A DNA stretch of 64,000 nt, taken from the NCBI GenBank assembly GCA_002331485.1, contig DCYS01000009.1:9317-73316 (forward strand). The letters are read 5' to 3'. Every line of letters starts with the position of its first letter. The stretch's first letter is position 1. The position numbers and the translations under genes are program-made. The stretch is from Flavobacteriales bacterium UBA2104 (lineage in GTDB: Bacteria > Bacteroidota > Bacteroidia > Flavobacteriales_D > Crocinitomicaceae). Below the pieces are notes generated by a model, which was not told the origin of the DNA, ran no database searches, and was given only the letters and a program-made list of their open reading frames with translations. Positions 53,629 through 63,890 of the stretch are shown piece after piece.

Positions 53629-54708
53629 TTAATTAAACTTCCGCTCTCTATGAAGTAATTCATAAAGTCGAAAGTTAATATAGTACTTAGCTCTATGTAC
53701 TTTATGCATCTGTAGTACCCCATCTTTTGCAAGCCTGTTTATATAGTTGGAAGCTGTAGGTCTTGATACCCCAAGTTCTTCCTCTAAAAATGAAATCTTT
53801 GTGTAAGGATGTTTGAATAAGTTATTGAGCAAATCCTGACTATAAAAAGAGTAGTTTTCTCTCAATTCAATCTTTATCTCTTGCATGAGCGTCTTCATTT
53901 CTTTGATCATATCAATGGTCTGCAAAGAAGTCTTCTCAACAGCATCCAATATGAATAGTATCCAAGGCTCCCATTCATTATTGTCTCGTACACCCTGAAG
54001 TAATTTATAATAATCACTCTTGTTTTGAATTACATATCTACTTAGGTATAGAATAGGTAGGTCCAAAAGATCATTTAGGACCAAATAAAGTATGTTTATT
54101 ATACGTCCTGTTCTCCCATTACCATCATAAAATGGGTGAATGCTCTCAAACTGATGATGAATAATGGCCATTTTTATCAGTGGGTCTAGATCACTCAGTT
54201 CATAATCATTGATATAGGATTCTAGATTACTCATCAACTTTTTGATCTCCTCGGAATCCTGAGGAGGCGTGTAAATCACTTCCTTTGTTGACTCGTTTTT
54301 AAGATTAGTTCCTGGAACAGATCGAAAGCCTGCTTTATTCTTCTCCAGGGTTTGTTGTATAGCCACAATATCATTACTTGTGAGCATTTCTTTCTTCACT
54401 ACTTTTTCAAAGCCCATCTTTAAAGCAGAAACGTAATTCTGGACCTCTTTAGCTGAAATGCTTTCAATATCTTTTAAGTCTAGTTGGGAGCGATACAATT
54501 CATCATGAGTGGTAATTATATTCTCAACCTCACTACTATCCTTTGCCTCTTGAAGTGATAACGTATTAATCAAAATCGCTTCATTAGGCATTGTAGGTGC
54601 AATCCCTTTGAGCTCAGCAAGGGCACTCCGAGCAGCAGCAACCTTGCGCAGAACAGCTTTGCTTTCTACATCATCTTTCAGTGGCAGGTTTTGAAGTTTC
54701 CAGCCCAT
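53629..54708 (-). CDS. fic: Fic-domain protein with inhibitory motif and winged helix
   Basis: This 359-residue protein has the Fic active site HPFYDGNGRTGR (residues 191-202). It carries the class II inhibitory motif near the N-terminus (SSEVEN, Ser58, Glu62, Asn63), and a C-terminal winged-helix region (about 295-345; YTKISFLEEELGVSRPTASN). Fic proteins transfer AMP or another nucleotide part to target hydroxyls; this subtype blocks itself until the inhibitory helix moves. The winged helix suggests it also binds DNA and could control its own expression from the 41-bp tandem repeats directly upstream of its start. It may be a stress or toxin-type modifier. Targets are unknown. Confidence 0.92.
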   Translation of the reverse strand: MGWKLQNLPLKDDVESKAVLRKVAAARSALAELKGIAPTMPNEAILINTLSLQEAKDSSEVENIITTHDELYRSQLDLKDIESISAKEVQNYVSALKMGFEKVVKKEMLTSNDIVAIQQTLEKNKAGFRSVPGTNLKNESTKEVIYTPPQDSEEIKKLMSNLESYINDYELSDLDPLIKMAIIHHQFESIHPFYDGNGRTGRIINILYLVLNDLLDLPILYLSRYVIQNKSDYYKLLQGVRDNNEWEPWILFILDAVEKTSLQTIDMIKEMKTLMQEIKIELRENYSFYSQDLLNNLFKHPYTKISFLEEELGVSRPTASNYINRLAKDGVLQMHKVHRAKYYINFRLYELLHRERKFN

Positions 54709-54714
54709 TTCTCT

Positions 54715-54877
54715 TTCTCATGTTAAAATAGTTCACGTTTTTTACATAAACCCGTTCTCATGTAAAGATAATTGGATTTTTTTTACATGACGCCATTCTC
54801 ATGTAAAATATTTAGCGATTTCTTCACATGAGAACTTCCTCACGTCAAATATTTAAAAGTTTCTTTACTTGAAAAAC
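54715..54877. repeat. Four tandem 41-bp repeats, each an inverted repeat, upstream of fic
   Basis: Units start at 54715, 54755, 54796 and 54837 (40, 41, 41 and 41 bases). Each opens with a form of TTCTCATGTAAAATA and closes about 30 bases later with a form of TTTACATGA, so each unit is an imperfect inverted repeat TCATGTAAA / TTTACATGA. Units 2 and 3 are the best preserved and unit 4 the most diverged (TCCTCACGTCAAATA). The array begins 7 bases upstream of the fic ATG. It looks like a cooperative operator for autoregulation, possibly by the winged helix of Fic itself. The 54878-54914 stretch holds nothing recognised. Confidence 0.75.
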
Positions 54878-54914
54878 TAGTATATCAACTTGAAGATCGG
54901 GTTGCCTGACCCTG

Positions 54915-54995
54915 CTTCGCTGGATCTCCTGATCCTGCGTTTACAATATCATGAACTCCCCAAGCTGCCGCGAGATTGCATCTCGTGGACTTGGG
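54915..54995. repeat. REP-like double hairpin, copy 1 (left of the transposase)
   Basis: Two hairpins in a row. The first (54918-54939) has arms CGC, GGATC and GATCC, GCG around a TCCT loop. The second (54959-54995) has outer arms CCCAAG / CTTGGG and inner arms CCGCGAGAT / ATCTCGTGG with a TGC apex. The core of the second recurs inverted at 55714-55734, and the segment 54915-54977 recurs with few changes at 56786-56848. Such small palindromes flanking a RAYT gene are typical of REP sequences. The remaining 55000-55110 region holds nothing recognised. Confidence 0.75.
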
Positions 54996-55110
54996 TTTCA
55001 ATAATTCAGGAATATCATAATTAAGTATCAAAAGAACCTGTCTACAATGAAAATTATAAACTATTTTTTTCTAACTTATTGAAACTAACCTCAAATCCAA
55101 CCTAAATCAA

Positions 55111-55671
55111 ATGAGTAGAAATTACAGGTTTCATAATCCTAATGCACCATATTTCGTAAGTTTTGCAGTCACAGAGTGGCTTGATGTCTTTACAAGAAAT
55201 GAATATAAAGATATATTGATTGATAGTCTGTCATACTGCCAAAAAGAAAAAGGCATGGAGATTTATGCGTGGGTAATTATGACGAATCATTTGCATCTTG
55301 TTTTTAGAAGTGTAAAGGATATTCCTCCAGGACATTTGCTAGGTAGTTTCAAGAAGAACACAAGCAAAGCTGTAGTTAAAGCAATTGATCAAAACCAAAG
55401 AGAAAGTCGCAAGGAAATATTGTTGGAGGCATTCAAAAGAAATGGAGCTAAGAATTCGAATGTCAAACAAAATCAATTTTGGCAACAAAACAATAAGCCC
55501 ATAGAACTCTGGAGCAGAAAGGTTATTTCTCAAAAGATTAAGTATATTCACAACAATCCAGTGGTGCATGGCTATGTATTTAGGCCTGAAGATTATCAAT
55601 ATAGCAGTGCAGTTGATTATAGCGGTCAGAGCGGTATATTGGATAATGTTGTAGTTGTTGGTTTGGATTAA
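55111..55671 (+). CDS. REP-associated tyrosine transposase (RAYT, Y1/HUH)
   Basis: This 186-residue protein is a single-strand transposase of the IS200/RAYT group. It has the HUH metal motif in MTNHLHLVF (His60, His62) and a candidate catalytic Tyr145 in KYIHNNPVVHGYV, with the family RPEDYQYSSAVDYSG at the C-terminus. RAYTs cleave REP hairpins and are thought to spread or maintain them. Here the gene is flanked by inverted REP-like hairpins at 54959-54995 and 55707-55743. The start at 55111 matches the family start. It appears intact. Confidence 0.92.
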   Translation: MSRNYRFHNPNAPYFVSFAVTEWLDVFTRNEYKDILIDSLSYCQKEKGMEIYAWVIMTNHLHLVFRSVKDIPPGHLLGSFKKNTSKAVVKAIDQNQRESRKEILLEAFKRNGAKNSNVKQNQFWQQNNKPIELWSRKVISQKIKYIHNNPVVHGYVFRPEDYQYSSAVDYSGQSGILDNVVVVGLD

Positions 55672-55706
55672 TTAATTTTAATGCGAAGTAAATTAGATGA
55701 ATAAGA

Positions 55707-55743
55707 CCCACGGCCACGAGATGCAATCTCGCGGCAGCGTGGG
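55707..55743. repeat. REP-like hairpin, copy 2 (right of the transposase, inverted)
   Basis: Outer arms CCCACG / CGTGGG and inner arms CCACGAGAT / ATCTCGCGG around a GCA apex. The core (55714-55738) is the exact reverse complement of 54964-54988. The outer arm differs from copy 1 at one position and its partner has the matching change (A-T pair to C-G pair), so pairing is kept. Confidence 0.75.
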
Positions 55744-55937
55744 ATAATGTATCTCGAGTCGTAACCCAAGAAAATTTTGTTCGAGTTTTAGAAAAAGCAG
55801 GTTTCCAAATAAACAAAGAAAGAACAGGGATTATAGTAGCCGATAAGGATATGAAAAAAGTTATGAAAACTTTAGTTGGAAACCCTAAATCAGAATATTA
55901 TGATAAAAAAGGAAATCACGATGGTGGCTGGGAGTAA
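55743..55937 (+). pseudogene. 3' fragment of a gene, possible toxin C-terminus
   Basis: A reading frame with no start codon before it gives 64 residues (for example NFVRVLEKAGFQINKERTG and KSEYYDKKGNHDGGWE) to a stop at 55935-55937. It has coding-like composition but is cut at its 5' end exactly at the right-hand REP hairpin, which suggests that the REP/transposase unit displaced the rest. Its stop overlaps the start of a small lipoprotein gene by 17 bases. Toxin C-termini in polymorphic systems are typically followed by their immunity gene in this way, so it may be the tip of a lost toxin. I do not recognise the domain. Confidence 0.5.
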
Positions 55938-56487
55938 GAGAAGTATTTATTTTAGTTTAGTATTATTAATCCTTGTTTCTTGTAAGGATCTATACTATCC
56001 AGTAGATAAAAGATCATGGTGGGATGAAAGACGTGAGTTTATTGCAACCATATCTTCTGTAGCATATCAAGATAATAGAACCTATGTTCAGTATCTTATC
56101 GAATCTGATCGAGGGCTCTTAAAATCTAGTACGAACCTAAAAGGATACCTTAGAGTTGTGGAGGGCTCGAAGTATTTGTACTATTGTCCAAAAGGAGAAA
56201 GCAAAACTTTTGACGGAGTATTAATGTTGGAAAACCCACACTTTTCTCTGGAAGAGGAGTTTTTAAAAACTACTGGAGTTATTCAAAAAATAGAGTCCTA
56301 CTTATTCAAGGACACACAGTTTTATAAAATCACTTACACTTATAAAATAGGCGAAATAAATTATCGATCTCACCAGCTTCTATCTATGGACGAAAATTTA
56401 TCAAAAAAAGAGTTAGAAAACAAGCCTTTTTATGAAGTTTATTTTGACCCTCATAATAAGCTTAGAAGCAAAATTGTGTTTGACTAG
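55921..56487 (+). CDS. Small lipoprotein, possible immunity protein
   Basis: From the ATG at 55921 the protein has 188 residues with a lipobox (ILVSC, Cys21). The mature part is beta-rich (KGYLRVVEGSKYLYYCPKGE; FYKITYTYKIGEINYRSH) with no recognised domain. Upstream starts at 55876 and 55900 would add residues before the signal and are less likely. It overlaps the 3' fragment of the preceding gene by 17 bases. If that fragment is a toxin tip, this would be the immunity protein kept after the toxin was lost; that is inference from gene order. Confidence 0.55.
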   Translation: MVAGSKRSIYFSLVLLILVSCKDLYYPVDKRSWWDERREFIATISSVAYQDNRTYVQYLIESDRGLLKSSTNLKGYLRVVEGSKYLYYCPKGESKTFDGVLMLENPHFSLEEEFLKTTGVIQKIESYLFKDTQFYKITYTYKIGEINYRSHQLLSMDENLSKKELENKPFYEVYFDPHNKLRSKIVFD

Positions 56488-56785
56488 TAAGTCAGTAAAT
56501 AAATTAATTATTTTTTAATTACTGAACCATATAACCCGCGTCTGCACACTCCAAGCTATTCCGCAACAAAACTGTTCCAATATTGGTCAGATGTAAAAGA
56601 ACGAGTTAATTTCAAGTTTTTTGAAGAAATATTTGCCTAACATTTCGAGATTTGAAAACTGATCAAAATTGGAATTGTTTAGAGGTTTTTTATTATGATA
56701 ACCTCTGATTTCAAGTTCATTTTTTACAACTAGGCGCACGTTCCCTTTTAAACACAAACTAGGGGGCACTCATTGAACGCCCCCG
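56488..56785. other. Non-coding region with a possible decayed reading frame
   Basis: Mostly AT-rich and without a supported gene. A frame from about 56512 to the TAA at 56638-56640 reads plausibly (for example YSATKLFQYWSDVKERVNFK) but has no convincing start and is probably a remnant. The opposite-strand frame at 56587-56769 lacks a promoter and is not supported. The segment 56740-56785 holds a short C-rich stretch and leads into the third REP-like copy. Confidence 0.35.
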
Positions 56786-56886
56786 CTCCGCTGGATCTCC
56801 TGATCCTGCGTTTATAACATCTTGAACTCCCCAAGCTGTCGCGAGATTTCCTGTCAGCAGGTAGGCGGGCAACTCATGGACTTGAG
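56786..56886. repeat. REP-like double hairpin, copy 3, with 20-bp insertion at the apex
   Basis: Positions 56786-56848 match copy 1 (54915-54977) closely, including the first hairpin and the CCCCAAGCTG arm. At the apex of the second hairpin 20 extra bases (56849-56868, TCCTGTCAGCAGGTAGGCGG, itself partly palindromic) interrupt the copy. The right half then continues as GCAACTCATGGACTTGAG, a diverged form of the copy 1 right half. The remaining 56887-56991 holds no recognised feature. Confidence 0.65.
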
Positions 56887-56991
56887 ATTCATCCGGTAAA
56901 AATCTTTTTCGTACTTACATCTCATATAAACCTGGCATTTCCTCGTTTTCCTTCCGCCGCCTAAAATCCCTAATAATTTATTATCTTCGCG

Positions 56992-56999
56992 AGCAATAA
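56992..56999 (+). promoter_or_regulatory. Possible -7 box of isocitrate dehydrogenase gene
   Basis: TATCTTCG is one base off TAnnTTTG and lies 42 bases before the ATG at 57042. No clear -33 element is visible. Confidence 0.3.
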
Positions 57000-57041
57000 A
57001 ACAGCTGAAAAATCGAGCATTGCTCACAAAAACACACGTAA

Positions 57042-59273
<2,232 letters not shown>

Positions 59274-59296
59274 TTTGATATGAAATATAGTAAAAG

Positions 59297-59323
59297 CCCT
59301 TAACCTTTTGGTTGAGGGTTTTT
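59297..59323 (+). terminator. Rho-independent terminator of isocitrate dehydrogenase gene
   Basis: A 9-base stem (CCCTTAACC with GGTTGAGGG, one wobble) and a TTTT loop are followed by five Ts. It lies 24 bases after the stop codon. Confidence 0.8.
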
Positions 59324-59373
59324 CGTTTGGTCATTTTTTCGCAACTTAGTACGATAAATTTAAGATTGAAGAT

Positions 59374-60228
59374 ATGCGGTTTTTTAGTTTAGTTTTTGTT
59401 GTTTTTTTCTCAATTCACCTTAGTGCACAGGAGATACAAGCATATCAACTGTATACAAAATCGGGAAAGAAAACTTCATTTAAGAAACTGGTTAAGCATT
59501 CACAAGAACAAGATGTGGTGTTATTCGGAGAGTTACACAATAGCGCAATTGCTCACTGGATGCAGCTAGAGCTAGTAAAAGCCCTTCATAAAAAAGCTGA
59601 GATCGCTATTGGTGCAGAAATGTTTGAAGCGGATAATCAGGATGAGATCGATCAATATCTGAAGGACGCAATTGATGAAAAAGCATTTGATTCGCTAGCG
59701 CGTTTCTGGTCAAATTATAAAACGGATTATCGTCCGATAGTTGAGTATGCTAAGAAAAATGAATTGCCATTTATCGCGTCTAATATCCCAAGGAGATATG
59801 CCAGCCTAGTTTATAAAAAAGGGTTTGAGGCTTTAGATTCATTGTCTTCTGAAGAAAAGTCCTGGTTTGCTCCGATACCGATCGAATATGATCCTACACT
59901 TCCCGGTTATCAGGAAATGATGAAAATGATGCCGGGACATGCTAATGAAAACTTCCCTAAAGCTCAGGCGATCAAAGACGCAACGATGGCTTATTTTATG
60001 TTTCAGGAAATGAAGCGAACGGGAAATTTACTTGTACATTTAAACGGTGCTTTTCACAGTAATAACTTTGATGGAATTTATTGGTACTTGAAAAAATTGA
60101 ATGAAGAGATGAAGATCGGAACGATCTCTACAGTGCTTCAAAAGGATGTTTCCAAACTGAATGATGAGAATAAAGGCTTAGCAGATTTCATCCTTGTTGT
60201 GGATGAAGACGTTACCTCAACTTACTAA
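59374..60228 (+). CDS. ChaN-like exported haem/iron-binding protein
   Basis: This 284-residue protein has a signal peptide (ending IHLSAQ) and the ChaN (DUF399) pattern: VVLFGELHNSAIAHWMQLEL, IGAEMFEADNQDEIDQYL, RFWSNYKTDYRPIVEYAKK and LPFIASNIPRRYASLVYKKG, with a late LLVHLNGAFHSNNFDGIYWY. ChaN proteins bind haem as dimers and are linked to iron or haem handling. The haem genes hemA, hemC and hemD lie just downstream on the other strand, which may be coincidence. It precedes the LD-carboxypeptidase gene by 3 bases. Confidence 0.88.
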   Translation: MRFFSLVFVVFFSIHLSAQEIQAYQLYTKSGKKTSFKKLVKHSQEQDVVLFGELHNSAIAHWMQLELVKALHKKAEIAIGAEMFEADNQDEIDQYLKDAIDEKAFDSLARFWSNYKTDYRPIVEYAKKNELPFIASNIPRRYASLVYKKGFEALDSLSSEEKSWFAPIPIEYDPTLPGYQEMMKMMPGHANENFPKAQAIKDATMAYFMFQEMKRTGNLLVHLNGAFHSNNFDGIYWYLKKLNEEMKIGTISTVLQKDVSKLNDENKGLADFILVVDEDVTSTY

Positions 60229-60231
60229 ACA

Positions 60232-61128
60232 ATGGAATTACCACAGCTAAAAAAAGGAGATGTTGTCCGCATTGTTGCTCCGGCAAAGGCGATTGAGGAA
60301 ACCTATGTTGAGAATGCCAAAAGAGTGTTGGAACATGAAGGTTTTCAGGTTCAGATTGGAAAACACTGTTTGGGTAGAGAAGGTTATTTTTCTGGAAGTA
60401 TTGCGGAAAGGACGTCAGATCTTCAGGATGCCATTAACGATGATGAGGTAAAGGCGATCTTATGTGCAAGAGGAGGATACGGCTCCATTCAGATCGTTGA
60501 CCGCATAAATTGGGCAGGTTTCATGGAGCGTCCCAAATGGTTGATCGGATTTAGTGACATCACAGTATTTCATCAGCATCTATCAAGGATGCAATGTCCT
60601 TCTTTACATGCAACGATGCCGTTGAATTTCAAAGAGAATTCTTCTCGATCCATCTCATCGATCTCAACTGCTTTGATGGGAGAAACATTATCTTATGAAT
60701 GGAAGGAGAATGAGAGTAACAAAACAGGCGTCACTCATGGAGAGCTGATCGGAGGTAATCTTGCCGTATTATGTGGACTGATAGGTACGAATGAAATGCC
60801 GAGCTACCTGAATTCTATTTTATTTGTTGAAGATGTTGGTGAGCATCTTTATGCGATCGACCGTTATTTTTATCAATTATCGAAAGCGGGAGTTTTAGAT
60901 CAAATAAGAGGTATAGTGTTAGGAGGATTTACAGGAACAAAAGACACAGATCCACCTTACGGAAAAACATTTGAAGAGATCATATTATCTCATTTTGAGT
61001 ATCGATCAATTCCCGTTGCATTCGATTTTCCAGCGGGTCATCAAGATGATAACTGTGCACTGATCCTAGGAAGTAGAGCGATTTTATCTGTAGAGGAAGA
61101 TGGTGTATCCTTAAAGATGTCCATTTAA
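60232..61128 (+). CDS. ldcA: LD-carboxypeptidase, S66 family
   Basis: This 298-residue protein is an S66-family serine peptidase: KGDVVRIVAPAKAIEE, LCARGGYGSIQIVDRINW, IGFSDITVFHQHL (catalytic Ser), FVEDVGEHLYAIDR and FPAGHQDDNCALILG (with the catalytic His) are present. LD-carboxypeptidases trim the terminal D-Ala of tetrapeptides in cell-wall recycling; the related MccF cuts a peptide-nucleotide antibiotic. No signal peptide, so it is cytoplasmic. Its 3' end overlaps hemD, on the opposite strand, by 4 bases. Confidence 0.92.
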   Translation: MELPQLKKGDVVRIVAPAKAIEETYVENAKRVLEHEGFQVQIGKHCLGREGYFSGSIAERTSDLQDAINDDEVKAILCARGGYGSIQIVDRINWAGFMERPKWLIGFSDITVFHQHLSRMQCPSLHATMPLNFKENSSRSISSISTALMGETLSYEWKENESNKTGVTHGELIGGNLAVLCGLIGTNEMPSYLNSILFVEDVGEHLYAIDRYFYQLSKAGVLDQIRGIVLGGFTGTKDTDPPYGKTFEEIILSHFEYRSIPVAFDFPAGHQDDNCALILGSRAILSVEEDGVSLKMSI

Positions 61129-61784
61129 TAGATTGACCGTAGGAAATTTGTAAGCTCTTCAAACGAGGATTTCTCGAGGGTGTGGTCAACCTTGATCTGT
61201 TCTTTCTCCAGTGAAGCTTTCGTTGTGTTACCCCACGCTACTACTTTTTGATCAATGCTAATCTGATTTTTTCTTAAAAACGCTTCGACATTTGAAGGAC
61301 TTGTAAAAACCAATGTTTGGCATTTTCCAGCTAATTTGATAGGCCTTAATAAGGTCGAATACACGATCAGGTCAATCACTTGATCTGAATCTAATTGTCG
61401 TTGCATAGAGCGTTGAGATCGATCAGATTGAGGAAACAACACTTTTTTATTTCCAATAAATGAAGCAAATTCAGAGGCTACTTTTTGAGGATCACCACTT
61501 TTTTCTCCTTCAAAATCAACGTTTATACCACGTTTCCTCAAAAAAGAAGAGGTTGTTGCTCCGATAGTTGCAATTTGAACAGAGGAAGGTATGGAACAAT
61601 TTTCTAAATAGAAGGACGCAGCACGTTGACTAGAAAAAAAGATAATATCGTAAGACGATGGATCTGGACAATTGAAATCAACTGGTTCAAATTCGATCAT
61701 TGATTGACCGTTGAGTACAATATTTTTTTCCCTCAGAAAGTCCAGTAAAGGAGCATACGTAACTTTCTTTGAGACAAATAACAT
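61125..61784 (-). CDS. hemD: Uroporphyrinogen-III synthase
   Basis: This 219-residue protein has the loose HemD pattern of two alpha/beta lobes: an early IIFFSSQRAASFYLE, a TIGATTSSFLRKRGI strand, then TLVFTSPSNVEAFL and AWGNTTKASLEKE. HemD sequences are poorly conserved; placement directly after hemC (1 base gap) and hemA makes the call firm. It closes and inverts the D ring of hydroxymethylbilane to give uroporphyrinogen III. Confidence 0.88.
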   Translation of the reverse strand: MLFVSKKVTYAPLLDFLREKNIVLNGQSMIEFEPVDFNCPDPSSYDIIFFSSQRAASFYLENCSIPSSVQIATIGATTSSFLRKRGINVDFEGEKSGDPQKVASEFASFIGNKKVLFPQSDRSQRSMQRQLDSDQVIDLIVYSTLLRPIKLAGKCQTLVFTSPSNVEAFLRKNQISIDQKVVAWGNTTKASLEKEQIKVDHTLEKSSFEELTNFLRSIY

Positions 61785-61785
61785 G

Positions 61786-62670
61786 TTAAACGTTGTTTAA
61801 GTCCTCTACTATTGTCTGTGCAATGGAAAGGTCGTCTGTAGCCTCATATTTTGAGAACGAAGCACCTTCTTTCCAACTTTTGGCGAATGCTACATGAACC
61901 TCGTTTTCTTCAGTGCAATATACGCCTAAAGGCATTTGACATCCTCCGTTCAACAAACGTAAAACCTCTCTTTCAACTCCAATTTGATGTTGAACATCAG
62001 TATCATTGATCGCTGATAATATTTCTTCTAGTTCTTTATCTTCCTCTCGAATTTGAAGCCCTAAAACACCTTGTGAAGGAGCGGGAATAAAAACAGTAGG
62101 GTCAAGCGTTGTTGTGATAAGGTCTGAAAGATCTAATTCAAGTCGCTTCACACCAGCCAATGCCAGTACAATAGCGTCATAATGACCTTCTCTCAACTTA
62201 TTAATTCTAGTAGGAACATTTCCTCTTAGGTCTTTTATGTTGAGATCTTCTCTGAAAGTAACCAGTTGAGATTTTCTTCGGGCCGAGGAGGTTCCAACCA
62301 CCGGATTTTCTTTTAAACCTAAAGGACGATCCTGGTCGACGGCATCGGGATGGATCAACAAAAGTTCTGCTGGATTCTCTCTTTTCGAGACTGCAGCGAT
62401 CTTTAACCCCTCAGGAGATGAGGTTTCAAGGTCTTTATGAGAATGAACAGCAAGGTCGATTGATTTGTCGATTAGAGCGGCCTCAATTTCTTTTGTAAAG
62501 AAGCCTTTTCCCTCCATTTTATCAAAACTCAAGTGTTGTATGCGATCACCTTGAGTAGAAATGATCTTAATTGTTGATTCGTGACCTGCTTTCGAAAGTT
62601 GATCTTTTACGTGATTTGCCTGCCATAGCGCCAGGTCACTTCCGCGAGATCCGATAATTATTTTTCTCAT
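61786..62670 (-). CDS. hemC: Hydroxymethylbilane synthase
   Basis: This 294-residue enzyme joins four porphobilinogen units. Its signatures are IIIGSRGSDLALWQANHVKD, VHSHKDLETSSPEGLKIAAV, GTSSARRKSQL, LRGNVPTRINKL and the cofactor-binding Cys244 in LNGGCQMPLGVY. It overlaps hemA by 4 bases and is followed 1 base later by hemD. Length is normal. Confidence 0.97.
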   Translation of the reverse strand: MRKIIIGSRGSDLALWQANHVKDQLSKAGHESTIKIISTQGDRIQHLSFDKMEGKGFFTKEIEAALIDKSIDLAVHSHKDLETSSPEGLKIAAVSKRENPAELLLIHPDAVDQDRPLGLKENPVVGTSSARRKSQLVTFREDLNIKDLRGNVPTRINKLREGHYDAIVLALAGVKRLELDLSDLITTTLDPTVFIPAPSQGVLGLQIREEDKELEEILSAINDTDVQHQIGVEREVLRLLNGGCQMPLGVYCTEENEVHVAFAKSWKEGASFSKYEATDDLSIAQTIVEDLNNV

Positions 62671-63890
62671 TTTTTCAGTAAAATTTCTTTAGCCATTTTC
62701 ATAGGCATACTGATGTATTTCTTCTCCATGTAATCAATGATCTTTTGCATTGTTTCACGAGAGTCATCATCGAGCGCATCAAGTTCTTTAGCAAAAACCT
62801 GCTCCATAGCAGTGCTTTTGATCTCTTTTACTTTTTCAGGAACAACACGCATAGCAAGTTCAACCTGTCGCTCTTTAAAAATTCCTTTATATTCTTCAAC
62901 AGCATCTTGAATGATTTCTTCTACATGAATGATCTCTCTAGCTCTTTTCTCGAGGTTTTTTGAAGAGATCTTCTGCAGATAATCAACAGATATGTAATCG
63001 ATGACATGATGGTTAATCACCTTTTCATCCATATCATTAGGGATAGCAAGGTCGATAACAATTTTAGAACTTTGGTCACCCTGTATTAGCTGCGTGTAAA
63101 CTTCTTCATCTATAATACTATGATCAGCTCCCGTACAAGTGATGAGCACATCAAATCCTTGATCATAATCTTTTAATGCATCAAGAGAATAAGCCTTACC
63201 ATTCAACTGATCGGCAAGTTTTTCAGCTTTTTCGAATGTACGATTGAATACGGCAAAGTTTGTAAATCCATGTTTCTTAAGGAAGCGCGTCATGTTCACG
63301 TTGGTAACACCAGCCCCAACCACAACCACTCGAGCATCCAATGGCACATCTTTACCTTTTAAGGTGTGGTAGGCGAGTGATACCACAGAGACTGGTCGTT
63401 GTGCAATGTTGGTTTCCGTATAGACTTTTTTGGCTGTTTCGATCGTGTAGCGTATGAGCAAACGAATCCCATCACCAGTAATACCAAAACCTTTACAAGC
63501 TTGAAAAGCCTTTCTTACTTGAGTAATGATCTCCCGTTCACCGATGATCATTGAATCCACAGACGAAGTTACTTTAATGAGGTGCTCCACAGCTGATGCT
63601 CCTCGGTAGATTTCGGCGTTGTTTGCAAACAGCTTGATCTTTTCGTCATCGTAATCCGGAAATAGACTTGATATAATCGAACCAACCTTTTCTTTATTGA
63701 TCGGCTCTGAAGTGCGTATGATAAACTCAACACGATTACAAGTGGAAATATACATTAATTCATCAAAACCGAAAGCTTCCTTCAACGCAATCAAACGATC
63801 TTTCTGATCATCTGGGGCGATGTGCAGCCATCCAATCTGATTCACCTCTAACTGTCGGTGAGTAAATGCTAATATGTGAAAATCCTCCAC
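62667..63890 (-). CDS. hemA: Glutamyl-tRNA reductase
   Basis: This 407-residue enzyme reduces glutamyl-tRNA to glutamate-1-semialdehyde, the first committed step of the C5 haem route. The catalytic Cys51 lies in YISTCNRVEF, and GEREIITQVRKAFQACK and VVVGAGVTNVNMTRFLKKHG (NADPH-binding) follow. Translation begins with GTG at 63890, preceded by a good GGAAAGGAG ribosome site, which decides the start. It heads the hemACD operon; hemC overlaps its end by 4 bases. The region 63891-64000 upstream shows no clear TAnnTTTG box. Confidence 0.96.
   Translation of the reverse strand: MEDFHILAFTHRQLEVNQIGWLHIAPDDQKDRLIALKEAFGFDELMYISTCNRVEFIIRTSEPINKEKVGSIISSLFPDYDDEKIKLFANNAEIYRGASAVEHLIKVTSSVDSMIIGEREIITQVRKAFQACKGFGITGDGIRLLIRYTIETAKKVYTETNIAQRPVSVVSLAYHTLKGKDVPLDARVVVVGAGVTNVNMTRFLKKHGFTNFAVFNRTFEKAEKLADQLNGKAYSLDALKDYDQGFDVLITCTGADHSIIDEEVYTQLIQGDQSSKIVIDLAIPNDMDEKVINHHVIDYISVDYLQKISSKNLEKRAREIIHVEEIIQDAVEEYKGIFKERQVELAMRVVPEKVKEIKSTAMEQVFAKELDALDDDSRETMQKIIDYMEKKYISMPMKMAKEILLKK

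Noticed and set aside
56587..56769. Minus-strand 60-residue frame
   Set aside because: No promoter, no recognisable domain, and it lies in a decayed region next to REP-like repeats.
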